Assembly (NCBI GenBank): GCA_905233335.1
Contig: CAJOED010000052.1
Location: forward strand, 1 to 16,035
Length of the DNA stretch: 16,035 nt
Direction of reading: 5' to 3'
Origin: an uncultured Synergistales bacterium
GTDB lineage: Bacteria; Synergistota; Synergistia; Synergistales; Aminobacteriaceae
Each line of letters opens with the position of its first letter. The first letter of the stretch is position 1. The position numbers and the translations under genes are program-made. The notes below the pieces were generated by a model that was not told the DNA's origin, did no database searches, and saw only the letters and a list, made by a program, of their open reading frames with translations. Shown in pieces: positions 8,149 through 15,052 of this stretch.

Positions 8149-8226
8149 TCATATTCGTTCATCAAGCGTCCAGCCCTGACTTATTGCTATTGCTATCAGT
8201 TCTCTTCTGCTGTATTGCTTTCCCAC
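8149..8226 (-). CDS. 25-codon reading frame resembling a truncated HicA N-terminus
   Basis: A GTG at 8226 with GGGAG 7 nt upstream opens a 25-residue frame whose SRRELIAIAISQGWTL stretch resembles the first helix and loop of HicA toxins (S-R-E-L-I...GW). The expected remainder, with the GSHH catalytic histidine and the C-terminal strand, is absent: only 45 nt separate its stop from the start of the HicB-like gene. It starts one base after the stop of the upstream secreted-protein frame. It may be a decayed toxin, a real micro-protein, or chance. Confidence 0.35.
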   Translation of the reverse strand: MGKQYSRRELIAIAISQGWTLDERI

Positions 8227-8227
8227 T

Positions 8228-8580
8228 TTAGAACTCCCACTCAAGATACTTTGCGTTCTTGGCCTCTTCTCCCGTCCCTTCACTGAAAAACGCTTTGTAC
8301 TTTCTCGACGAATGACGCTTCACTTTCGCCGTGAATAATTCTGCCTTTGCCAGCACCCTGTAATTTTTGTCGAGAAATATCATAGTCCCGCCGAAATTCA
8401 CGCGAAATTCACGTTATACTTTGTGCTGTTTCTTATGGTAACGTTCAGGCTGTCAAAGCTATATGTTACGCCGCTGTACGACAGACCCGATTTTCCCGGC
8501 ACAGCTCCGAACTTCACGACAGCTTCCGACACTCCCGCAAACATCATCATCATCAGCATCACGCAAAAAAATTTTTTCAC
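8228..8580 (-). pseudogene. small secreted protein gene disrupted by an 11-bp tandem duplication
   Basis: A signal peptide (KKFFCVMLMMMMFAGVSEA) starts at the GTG at 8580, with GGAG 10 nt upstream. The frame reads 60 residues and stops at 8398. Immediately upstream of that stop, GAAATTCAC occurs twice on the plus strand (8393-8401 and 8404-8412), an 11-bp tandem unit. Removing one unit rejoins the frame and gives a 113-residue protein: ...NSTKYNVNFGGTMIFLD..., continuing with AKAELFTAKVKRHSSRKYK and ending KYLEWEF at 8228. The seamless continuation argues strongly that this was one gene. The mature part looks beta-rich; I know no family. If translated as it stands, only the truncated 60-residue form is made. 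Confidence 0.75.
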
Positions 8581-8637
8581 AAACAACACGCTCCACGTTA
8601 GAATTATGATGATTATATCAGCAAGGAGGCTCAAAAT
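8581..8637. promoter_or_regulatory. short divergent intergenic region with ribosome binding site of the siroheme gene
   Basis: This 57-bp gap separates the minus-strand secreted-protein cluster from the siroheme gene. It contains TATAAT on the minus strand (plus 8612-8617), too close to the other gene's start to assign a clear -35, and AGGAGG at 8624-8629, which sets the TTG start of the plus-strand gene 8 nt later. Confidence 0.35.
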
Positions 8638-9108
8638 TTGCCGCGTCCACCGTTTTTTCCGATGATGATAGATATTGCCGGGCAAAAAGTTCTCGTAGTC
8701 GGCGGAGGTCATATCGCTTCACGCCGTGCCGTTACCCTCATGAAGTGCGGAGCAGAAATTCACGCTGTCAGTCCCGCGTTCTGTGAGGAGTTCCCGGAAG
8801 TGTCCGAGAGAATTACGCGGTGTTTCGTGCCCGATGATGTTACGGGAGATTTCGCGCTCGTTATCGCGGCGACAAATGACCGGCACACCAACAGCCTCGT
8901 ACACATCACAGCAAAAACAAAACACATTCCCGTGAACGTTGCTGATTGTCCCGGAGAATGTGATTTCTTTTTCCCGTCGTTAATCGCTTCAGGGAGCGCG
9001 GCGGTTTCTGTGTGCAGTGCAGGGACTTCAAGCAGGCTGACCCGCAGACTTTCCGACAGACTGCGCAAGGTATGGGCTTCATGGGTCAGTGAAGATAACG
9101 AGAACTAG
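8638..9108 (+). CDS. precorrin-2 dehydrogenase / sirohydrochlorin ferrochelatase (siroheme synthase N-terminal domain)
   Basis: A stand-alone version of the CysG N-terminal/Met8p-like domain: NAD-dependent oxidation of precorrin-2 to sirohydrochlorin and possibly iron insertion, on the branch to siroheme or cobalamin. The Rossmann motif VLVVGGGHIASRRA lies at 18-31, followed by LVIAATND and the typical VNVADCPGECDFFFPSLIASG block. At 156 residues it lacks the methyltransferase domain of CysG and is at the short end for single-domain versions. The TTG at 8638 has a strong AGGAGG 8 nt upstream, and the resulting FFPMMIDIAGQK opening fits the family. Its stop codon shares bases with the stop of convergent purD. 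No other tetrapyrrole gene is in the window. Confidence 0.88.
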   Translation: MPRPPFFPMMIDIAGQKVLVVGGGHIASRRAVTLMKCGAEIHAVSPAFCEEFPEVSERITRCFVPDDVTGDFALVIAATNDRHTNSLVHITAKTKHIPVNVADCPGECDFFFPSLIASGSAAVSVCSAGTSSRLTRRLSDRLRKVWASWVSEDNEN

Positions 9109-10361
9109 CTTGCGCCGATGTCCGTCCTGTAACGTGCACCCTCAAAATGTATCTCGTTCACGGCCTCATACGCTTTCTCACGCGCTGACGTGAAATCTTC
9201 CGCAACAGCATTCACCGCAAGAACTCTTCCGCCGTTCGTGAAGTACTGCCCGCCGTCATACTTTGTCCCCGCGTGGAACACCTCAACGCCCGGTATGCCC
9301 GCAACATTGCCGAAATCTATCGGGTAGCCGGTGATGTAGTGTCCGGGATAGCCTGCCGACGCAATGACGACACAGCATGATGCCGCATTCTTGAACTTCA
9401 CGCTGACTTCTGACAGACGCTCCTCACGAACAGCAAGCATAATTTCGAGCAGATCGCCTTCAAGCAATGGGAGTACAGCTTCTGCTTCCGGGTCGCCGAA
9501 CCTGCAGTTGTACTCAATCACTTTTGCGCCGTCCCTCGTGAGCATTAACCCAAAGTACAAACACCCGCGAAAAACCCTGCCTTCCGCCTTCATAGCCTCG
9601 ACTGTCGGGAGAAAAATTTTCCTCATGCACTCGTCTGCTATCTCGTCAGTGTAGTAGAAGTTCGGAGCAACTACTCCCATGCCGCCGGTGTTAGGACCTT
9701 TGCCGCCATCATAAGCCCTCTTGTGATCCATTGATGACACCATCGGGACTATAGTCTTTCCGTCCGTGAAAGCTAGTACAGTAACTTCCGGTCCCCTCAA
9801 GCACTCCTCAATCAGTATACGTTCGCCGCTCTGACCGAATGCCTTACCCTTAAGACACGCGATTATTGCGTCCTTTGCCTGCCCGAAATTTTCAGCAACA
9901 GTTACTCCCTTCCCTTTTGCGAGCCCGTCGGCCTTAATCACTATCGGGAAGTCAGAGAGTGCCGCGTGTGATAGTGCCGCGTCGAGTTTGTCGAAAACTT
10001 TATATTTTGCGGTCGGTATGCTGTATTTCGTCATGAGTTCTTTTGCGAAAATCTTGCTGCTCTCAATAACTGCTGCTTTCTGTTCGGGGCCGAAACACTT
10101 TATGCCTTCTGCCTCTAACCTGTCGACAGCTCCCAAAGCTAACGGGTCATCAGGAGCGACGATGGCGAAATCTACAGCGTGTGATTTTGCGAACTCAACG
10201 ATGCCGCTTATGTCTTCAGCAGAAATATTCACGCATTCAGCAAGTTGTGATATGCCTCCGTTGCCGGGAAGCGCATAGAGTTTTTTCACGCGGGGATTTT
10301 GTGAAACATATTTTGCGATTACGTGTTCGCGTCCACCTCCGCCGACTATCATTATGTTCAT
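9105..10361 (-). CDS. purD: phosphoribosylamine-glycine ligase (GAR synthetase)
   Basis: An ATP-grasp enzyme joining phosphoribosylamine and glycine to give GAR, the second step of de novo purine synthesis. The 418-residue length is normal. Visible marks are the opening IMIVGGGGREH (3-13), PGNGG, the ATP-grasp segment PIVIKADGLAKGKGV, the GPNTGGMG motif, and YNCRFGDPEAE near the metal site. It is the last gene of the operon. Its AGGAGG site overlaps the purH stop, and 13 nt separate the two genes. It ends in a CTAG that also contains the stop of the convergent siroheme gene, leaving no room for a terminator between them. Confidence 0.97.
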   Translation of the reverse strand: MNIMIVGGGGREHVIAKYVSQNPRVKKLYALPGNGGISQLAECVNISAEDISGIVEFAKSHAVDFAIVAPDDPLALGAVDRLEAEGIKCFGPEQKAAVIESSKIFAKELMTKYSIPTAKYKVFDKLDAALSHAALSDFPIVIKADGLAKGKGVTVAENFGQAKDAIIACLKGKAFGQSGERILIEECLRGPEVTVLAFTDGKTIVPMVSSMDHKRAYDGGKGPNTGGMGVVAPNFYYTDEIADECMRKIFLPTVEAMKAEGRVFRGCLYFGLMLTRDGAKVIEYNCRFGDPEAEAVLPLLEGDLLEIMLAVREERLSEVSVKFKNAASCCVVIASAGYPGHYITGYPIDFGNVAGIPGVEVFHAGTKYDGGQYFTNGGRVLAVNAVAEDFTSAREKAYEAVNEIHFEGARYRTDIGAS

Positions 10362-10374
10362 ATTAACGCGCCTC

Positions 10375-11505
10375 CTAATGGTGGAATAATCTTTTGCCCG
10401 TCATGACCATAGCCATACCGTAATTATCGCAAGCCGCAATCACTAACTCATCACGTATTGACCCTCCCGGCTGTGCTACGAACTTCACGCCGCTGATGTT
10501 GGCTCTGTCTATGCTGTCGGGGAACGGGAAAAACGCATCACTCCCAAGCGATGACCCGGAATTTTCCGCAATGAACTCTCTGCGTTCTGACTGTGTGAGA
10601 AAATCGCCCGTCAACATCTCACTGATTGCGTTATCGCGTTCAGGCCGTCCCATGTCTGCCGGGAAAGTATGAGCGATAATTTTCGGGTGTTCGCGCAATG
10701 TCCTCAAGTCTGCCTTGTCGCAAGCAAGTTTCACGCAATGAAGCCTCGACTGCTGTCCCGCACCGACTCCGAGCGTCTGTCCGTTTTTCGTAACACACAC
10801 TGAATTTGACTGCGTGTATTTCAGCGTGATTAGTGCGAGCGTGAGATCCCTTCTTGCTGTTTCGGGTATGTCGTGAAGTTTCGTGATGGGCGCGTCGAAC
10901 TTTGCGGGGTCAATCACCGGCTCTGTGCTCCTCGACTGCTCGAACGTTACGCCGAAAACATCCCGTGTCTCCTGCATTCCCGGCTCATAATTTGCGTCAA
11001 TCTTCACTACAGCATAGCCGCCTTTGCGTTTCGTCCGTAGTATCTCTAGTGCTTCGGGCGTGTAGTCAGGAGCAATAACCCCGTCGGAAACTTCGCGCTT
11101 TATGTACTTGGCCGTTATCGCGTCGCATGTATCACTAAGTGCGATCCAGTCCCCGAATGATGACAGTCTGTCAGTGCCTCGTGCCCTGGCATAAGCACAC
11201 GCTAGGGGTGAAGCGTTGATGTCGAGTTCGTCGTCCACGAAAAATATTTTGCGTTCAGTGTCGGAAAGTTTCAGGCCAAGAGCAGCCCCCGCAGGACTCA
11301 CGTGCTTGAATGATGCCGCCGCAGGAATGTTGAGAGTTTTGCGGAGTTCCCTCACTAACTGCCACGAGTTGAGAGCGTCAAGAAAATTAATGTATCCCGG
11401 TCTGCCGTTGAGTATCTCTATGGGTAAATCGCTATCGTCCCTCATGAAGATTTTTGCGGGTTTCTGGTCTGGATTAGTGCCGTACTTCAATATGTATTCG
11501 TGCAA
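10375..11505 (-). CDS. purH: AICAR formyltransferase, short PurH without IMP cyclohydrolase domain
   Basis: It transfers a formyl group from 10-formyl-tetrahydrofolate to AICAR, giving FAICAR. The usual PurH has about 510-525 residues with an N-terminal MGS-like IMP cyclohydrolase domain; here only the transformylase part of about 376 residues exists. The sequence opens directly on LKYGTNPDQKPAKIF, corresponding to the domain start in bifunctional PurH, and keeps LNGRPGYINFLDALNSWQLV and SFKHVSPAGAA, in which the K-H pair matches the family's catalytic KHxNPCG region. I prefer the TTG at 11505, with AGGGGA 9 nt upstream. A GTG at 11514, overlapping the stop of the preceding gene, is the alternative. 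IMP cyclohydrolase activity is likely provided by the PurN fusion two genes upstream. Confidence 0.93.
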   Translation of the reverse strand: MHEYILKYGTNPDQKPAKIFMRDDSDLPIEILNGRPGYINFLDALNSWQLVRELRKTLNIPAAASFKHVSPAGAALGLKLSDTERKIFFVDDELDINASPLACAYARARGTDRLSSFGDWIALSDTCDAITAKYIKREVSDGVIAPDYTPEALEILRTKRKGGYAVVKIDANYEPGMQETRDVFGVTFEQSRSTEPVIDPAKFDAPITKLHDIPETARRDLTLALITLKYTQSNSVCVTKNGQTLGVGAGQQSRLHCVKLACDKADLRTLREHPKIIAHTFPADMGRPERDNAISEMLTGDFLTQSERREFIAENSGSSLGSDAFFPFPDSIDRANISGVKFVAQPGGSIRDELVIAACDNYGMAMVMTGKRLFHH

Positions 11506-11510
11506 AATTT

Positions 11511-12008
11511 TCACTCCCCTGTAAATTCTTTCAAGTGATGATAATCTGTTTCCATCGCTCCAAGTTCTAATAACCTGTTCAGAGAAATTTCGTTCTGTCC
11601 TCCAACTTTCTCATTGAGGGTTGAAGTCCTCATAACAAAGAATGTCCATTGCGACAAGTCAAGAATGTTCATGCTTTCTCTCTCTGTGTGTTTGTGAAGG
11701 CAGAACACGTAGAAATCAGAGCACCGTTGATGAATGTCAAATTTTATTCGCGATAATTCTTTTTGTTCCCATGACTGCAGATAACCTGATGACTTCACCT
11801 CTATCTTGATTCCTCCGGGCGTAAGAACATCATACTCTGTCCAGTTCGTGCGGATATCCTCAACTCCATTCACTGCTGAATGCACAAGGAACTCTGCGAA
11901 TGCTGCCCGTTCAGTGTTGCAGACTATATCAGAATGTGCCCATTGCCAGTAGTCCATAACACATAAGCCCGCCTCCGTGATTTTTTCGCGGCCTGTTAAT
12001 TTACGCAT
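11511..12008 (-). CDS. PD-(D/E)XK nuclease-like protein inside the purine operon
   Basis: A 165-residue protein that I take to belong to a widespread but uncharacterised PD-(D/E)XK nuclease-like family. The core can be read as E39 (AAFAEFLV), D60 in TEYDVLTPGGI, and E70-V-K72 in IKIEVKSSGYLQSW, a typical D...ExK metal-binding arrangement on two strands. Downstream are a second strand DFYVFCL (98-104) and a conserved-looking QWTFFVM. No DNA-binding domain or methyltransferase partner is visible, so this need not be a restriction enzyme. Its start overlaps the end of the purN fusion by 13 nt, and its stop TGA lies within the purH ribosome binding/start region. It is therefore firmly embedded in the operon and probably translated with it. 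Substrate and role are unknown. Confidence 0.75.
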   Translation of the reverse strand: MRKLTGREKITEAGLCVMDYWQWAHSDIVCNTERAAFAEFLVHSAVNGVEDIRTNWTEYDVLTPGGIKIEVKSSGYLQSWEQKELSRIKFDIHQRCSDFYVFCLHKHTERESMNILDLSQWTFFVMRTSTLNEKVGGQNEISLNRLLELGAMETDYHHLKEFTGE

Positions 12009-13228
12009 TGAGTGTTGAATAGTCTGTCATGATATTTTTCACCGTCATAATACCTCACGTACAAAGCAACCCTGTAACTTTCTCCGAGTTCCTCCCAAAG
12101 GTTATCTGCGAACGTGTCAATATCGTCCGAAATGTTCACTTCTCTAGGCTCACCCATGAACGACGGCAGAACGTCATCGCGCATGACATCATGATCGTAC
12201 GTGTGAATGAGTCTTCCCTTACCCGGCACAAAATCATACTCATAGAAATATCTTCCTGCCCTCTTGAGGATGCTCTGCTTGTGTCCTGTTTCCGTGATGA
12301 TTGCCGAAATTCGCGGAGTATAGTGCGGTGCGTCAGGCTCATATTCTCGTGTGCGTAGTGCGTCCTCAAAAGTTCCGCCGTCTTTGAGTGCGTCGTATAT
12401 TGTGTCGGTCTGATCTCCGTTCGTAACGATGATATTTTTTCCTATTACCCTCAACGGAGCATAAAGTATCAGTGAGCTGTCAAAATTCTTGTCGTTGTTC
12501 GTGAGCTTTATGATGAGGTCATCGCCGGAACGCTCAAAAATTCGTGCCTTGCTTGATGGACTTCTGCCCATGATGAAGTACGCCAGCATTTTCTGCCCTG
12601 AAGGAGTAAGCCCCGTGATAATTCCCCGTCCGGGATACTTGATGGGAGCCGGGAAAATTCGCGGTGATAACTTTCTGCACAAGTCCTCGACAGCGCGCGG
12701 AAGTATTACCCATTCGGCACGCTCCATGACTCTACGCTGCAGTGTTTCAGGAGTGTCATTCGGGAGGACATCCACTGACTTTTGTGCGATGATTTCTCCG
12801 CCGTCGGGTATTTCGTTCACGAGGTGTACTGTTGCGCCTGTAACCTTAACGCCCGCCCTCAATACAGCCTCATGAACTTTCAGCCCGTAGAAGCCTTTAC
12901 CGCAGAACGATGGCACTAACGACGGGTGAACGTTGATGATTTTTGCGCGGCAGTTGTCGAGAAAGTGTCTGCTCAAGATGTGCATGAAGCCAGCGAGGAC
13001 GACAATATCGGGTTCAGCTTTTGCCAGTAATGTGAGTATGTCGTCTTCTGTTTCTGCGAACTCGGCGGGTATGTGTGCGAGTTTTGCGCGTTCGAGGGCG
13101 TAAGCGTTTCTGTTGTTCGAGATGACCTGAATGATTTTCCCGGAAGACAGTATGCCGCTGTTTTGGGCATTGATTAGAGCCTGTAAGTTAGTACCTCCGC
13201 CGGAAACTAATACGGAAATTTTCAGCAA
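11996..13228 (-). CDS. purN: fusion of GAR formyltransferase (PurN) and PurO-like IMP cyclohydrolase
   Basis: Residues 1-190 are a complete PurN: VLVSGGGTNLQAL (7-19), the catalytic N99 and H101 in INVHPSLVPSF, and D142 in PDGGEIIAQ. This domain formylates GAR with 10-formyl-tetrahydrofolate. Residues of about 195-410 match the IMP_cyclohyd (PurO-like) family: KYPGRGIITGLTPSG, AYFIMGRS (217-223), TNGDQTDTIYDAL (269-281), and ALRTREYEPDAPHYTPRIS (290-308). That domain closes FAICAR to IMP. The fused length of 410 is far above the roughly 190-210 of PurN. The start is a TTG at 13228, with GAGGAGGT 9 nt upstream. It sits directly downstream of purM and upstream of the nuclease-like gene. Domain assignment rests on motifs read by eye; the PurN half is certain, the PurO half highly likely. 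Confidence 0.92.
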   Translation of the reverse strand: MLKISVLVSGGGTNLQALINAQNSGILSSGKIIQVISNNRNAYALERAKLAHIPAEFAETEDDILTLLAKAEPDIVVLAGFMHILSRHFLDNCRAKIINVHPSLVPSFCGKGFYGLKVHEAVLRAGVKVTGATVHLVNEIPDGGEIIAQKSVDVLPNDTPETLQRRVMERAEWVILPRAVEDLCRKLSPRIFPAPIKYPGRGIITGLTPSGQKMLAYFIMGRSPSSKARIFERSGDDLIIKLTNNDKNFDSSLILYAPLRVIGKNIIVTNGDQTDTIYDALKDGGTFEDALRTREYEPDAPHYTPRISAIITETGHKQSILKRAGRYFYEYDFVPGKGRLIHTYDHDVMRDDVLPSFMGEPREVNISDDIDTFADNLWEELGESYRVALYVRYYDGEKYHDRLFNTQCVN

Positions 13229-13285
13229 GATGTTTCTACCTCCTCATGATGTTTTCACATCCCGACTATAAGGGCGGGACTTCTT

Positions 13286-14305
13286 TTACGACAGCAATAT
13301 TTTTTCTTGACCGCTCACTATTTCCCCGCACACATAAGCACCTTTCACCCCACGCAGAACATCATCAACATCATCACACGAAACTACTAACATCATGCCC
13401 GCTCCCATGTTGAACACGTGATACATTTCGTCGCGCTCAATGCTTCCCGTTCTCATGATGAGGTCAAATATTGCGGGAGTGTGTATTTTCGCGAGTTCTA
13501 TTTTTGCGGTCAGTCCGTCGGGGATTGCTCTCGGAATGTTCTCGTAGAAACCTCCGCCCGTAATGTGTGCGATGGACTTCACACGAGAGATTACCGGCAG
13601 AACATCACGAACATATATTCTTGTCGGCGTGAGTAACTCTTCACCGAGCGTCCGGCCAAGTTCATTAGTGTATGTGTTGAGGTCATGCCCCGCAAAAACT
13701 TTTCGCACGAGCGAGAATCCGTTTGAGTGCACTCCTGACGACGGAAGAGCGATAACTATATCCCCTGCTTTTACGTTCAAGGGAGAGAGTATCTTTTCGC
13801 GTTCCACGACACCGACACAGAAGCCCGCAATGTCGTATTCATCTTCAGGGTAGAAGCCGGGCATCTCTGCAGTTTCGCCGCCGATTAACGCACACCCGGA
13901 CTGCACGCAACCTTCAGCGACTCCCGCAACTATCGCCGCAACTTTCTCCGGGTAATTTTTGCCGACAGCAACATAGTCCAGGAAGAACAGCGGACGAGCA
14001 CCGCAGCACAGAACATCATTAACGCACATAGCAACGCAGTCAATTCCGACGGTGTTATGTCTGTTGAGGGTGAACGCTATTTTGAGTTTGGTGCCGACTC
14101 CGTCAGTGCCGCTCACTAATACTGGGTTATGAAGTCCCGGCGGAAGCTCGAACATTCCCCCGAAACCGCCGATGTTGCCCATGACTCCCGGAATATTCGT
14201 GCGCTCGACGTGTTCACGCATCAACTTCACAGCGTCATATCCCGCCTGAACATTTACGCCCGAATCAGCATAACTCTTACTGACTGTATTTTTCGTGAAT
14301 GTCAT
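13286..14305 (-). CDS. purM: phosphoribosylformylglycinamidine cyclo-ligase (AIR synthetase)
   Basis: It catalyses ATP-dependent ring closure of FGAM to AIR in purine synthesis. The 339 residues are the usual length. Family marks are the opening SYADSGVNVQAGYDAV, the phosphate-binding GFGGMFELP, SGTDGVGTKLKIA, the catalytic-site region CVAMCVNDVLCCGARPLFFLDY, the GGETAEMPGFY motif, and GVHSNGFSLVRKV. Its start lies 29 nt inside the end of purE. A 57-nt gap separates it from the purN fusion, one of only two gaps over 10 nt in this operon. Confidence 0.97.
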   Translation of the reverse strand: MTFTKNTVSKSYADSGVNVQAGYDAVKLMREHVERTNIPGVMGNIGGFGGMFELPPGLHNPVLVSGTDGVGTKLKIAFTLNRHNTVGIDCVAMCVNDVLCCGARPLFFLDYVAVGKNYPEKVAAIVAGVAEGCVQSGCALIGGETAEMPGFYPEDEYDIAGFCVGVVEREKILSPLNVKAGDIVIALPSSGVHSNGFSLVRKVFAGHDLNTYTNELGRTLGEELLTPTRIYVRDVLPVISRVKSIAHITGGGFYENIPRAIPDGLTAKIELAKIHTPAIFDLIMRTGSIERDEMYHVFNMGAGMMLVVSCDDVDDVLRGVKGAYVCGEIVSGQEKILLS

Positions 14306-14771
14306 GATTTTTCTGCTCTACTTTCTCCGCCATCATTGACGCTTCATCATCAAGTTTCGCCGCAAGTGCCTCATCGTTCACCGCAAGAATACGACCCGCA
14401 AGCCACGCAGCATTTTCTCCGCCGTCAATCGCAACACACGCAACAGGGACTCCGGGAGGCATCTGCACGGTTGAGAGTAATGCATCGAGTCCGCCCAAGT
14501 CCGACCCCTTCACGGGAACGCCGATAATCGGAAGCCTCGAATGTGCCGCGAGGACTCCCGCAAGTGCCGCTGACTTTCCCGCAATCGCGATAATCACACC
14601 GAAATTATTTTTGCGCGCGTTCATGGAAAATTCACGGGCTTTTTCGGGCGTTCTGTGAGCGGAGATGATATTCACCTCAAACTCAACGCCGATTTTCCGA
14701 AACACACCGATAGTTTTTTCGGCAATGTGTAAATCACTGTCGCTCCCCAAAATTATTGCGGCTTTCTTCAT
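14277..14771 (-). CDS. purE: 5-(carboxyamino)imidazole ribonucleotide mutase / AIR carboxylase PurE
   Basis: PurE forms CAIR, either from N5-CAIR (class I, with PurK) or directly from AIR and CO2 (class II). The product is 164 residues. The motif GSDSD (9-13) and the catalytic H39 in SAHRTPEKA are present, with the usual LPIIGVPVKGS and LLSTVQMPPGVPVA. In place of the class I GAGGAAHLPG loop it has IAGKSAALAG (63-72), which recalls the AGRSNAL loop of class II enzymes. No purK is in the window, so which reaction it runs is open. Its ATG overlaps the csrA stop by 4 nt. Confidence 0.95.
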   Translation of the reverse strand: MKKAAIILGSDSDLHIAEKTIGVFRKIGVEFEVNIISAHRTPEKAREFSMNARKNNFGVIIAIAGKSAALAGVLAAHSRLPIIGVPVKGSDLGGLDALLSTVQMPPGVPVACVAIDGGENAAWLAGRILAVNDEALAAKLDDEASMMAEKVEQKNHDIHEKYSQ

Positions 14772-15052
14772 GATGTCTTGTTGCTCACGTGTACGGTCGG
14801 AATTTTCGAGAGTTTCGAGAACGTCGATAACGGAATGCGCGGTGTTAATTTCGTTTCGGCAATGTCAGAACCTTCTGCGGCTGTCCTGTTCTCCTTGACG
14901 ATAACGTCCCATAATTCTTTGCGCCATATCTGTGTCGACTGCGGAGCTGTTATTCCCAAACGCACAACATCACCCCGGACATCTATCACCATAATTTCTA
15001 TGTCTGTCCCTATCTGTATGCTTTCATTTATGCGTCTGCTTAGTACGAGCAT
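14768..15052 (-). CDS. csrA: carbon storage/translational regulator CsrA
   Basis: A dimeric RNA-binding repressor that blocks ribosome access to GGA-containing leaders. In flagellated bacteria with FliW it controls flagellin translation. The 94-residue protein opens with MLVLSRRINESIQIG, followed by VIDVRGDVVRLGITAP, and keeps the RNA-binding arginine in TQIWRKELW. The core ends near residue 58. The remaining 35 or so residues form a C-terminal extension, longer than the usual CsrA of about 61-75 residues. It overlaps the fliW stop by one base (TAATG) and the purE start by 4 nt, so it is translated in series with both. Confidence 0.95.
   Translation of the reverse strand: MLVLSRRINESIQIGTDIEIMVIDVRGDVVRLGITAPQSTQIWRKELWDVIVKENRTAAEGSDIAETKLTPRIPLSTFSKLSKIPTVHVSNKTS

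Noticed and set aside
11511..12008. Restriction-modification system
   Set aside because: Only a nuclease-like protein is present; there is no methyltransferase or specificity gene, and the position inside a purine operon speaks against a classic system.
13259..13280. Hairpin between purM and the purN fusion (TCCCG...CGGGA)
   Set aside because: A 5-bp stem with a 10-nt loop and no T run on the minus strand; too weak for a terminator and probably only a chance or processing structure.
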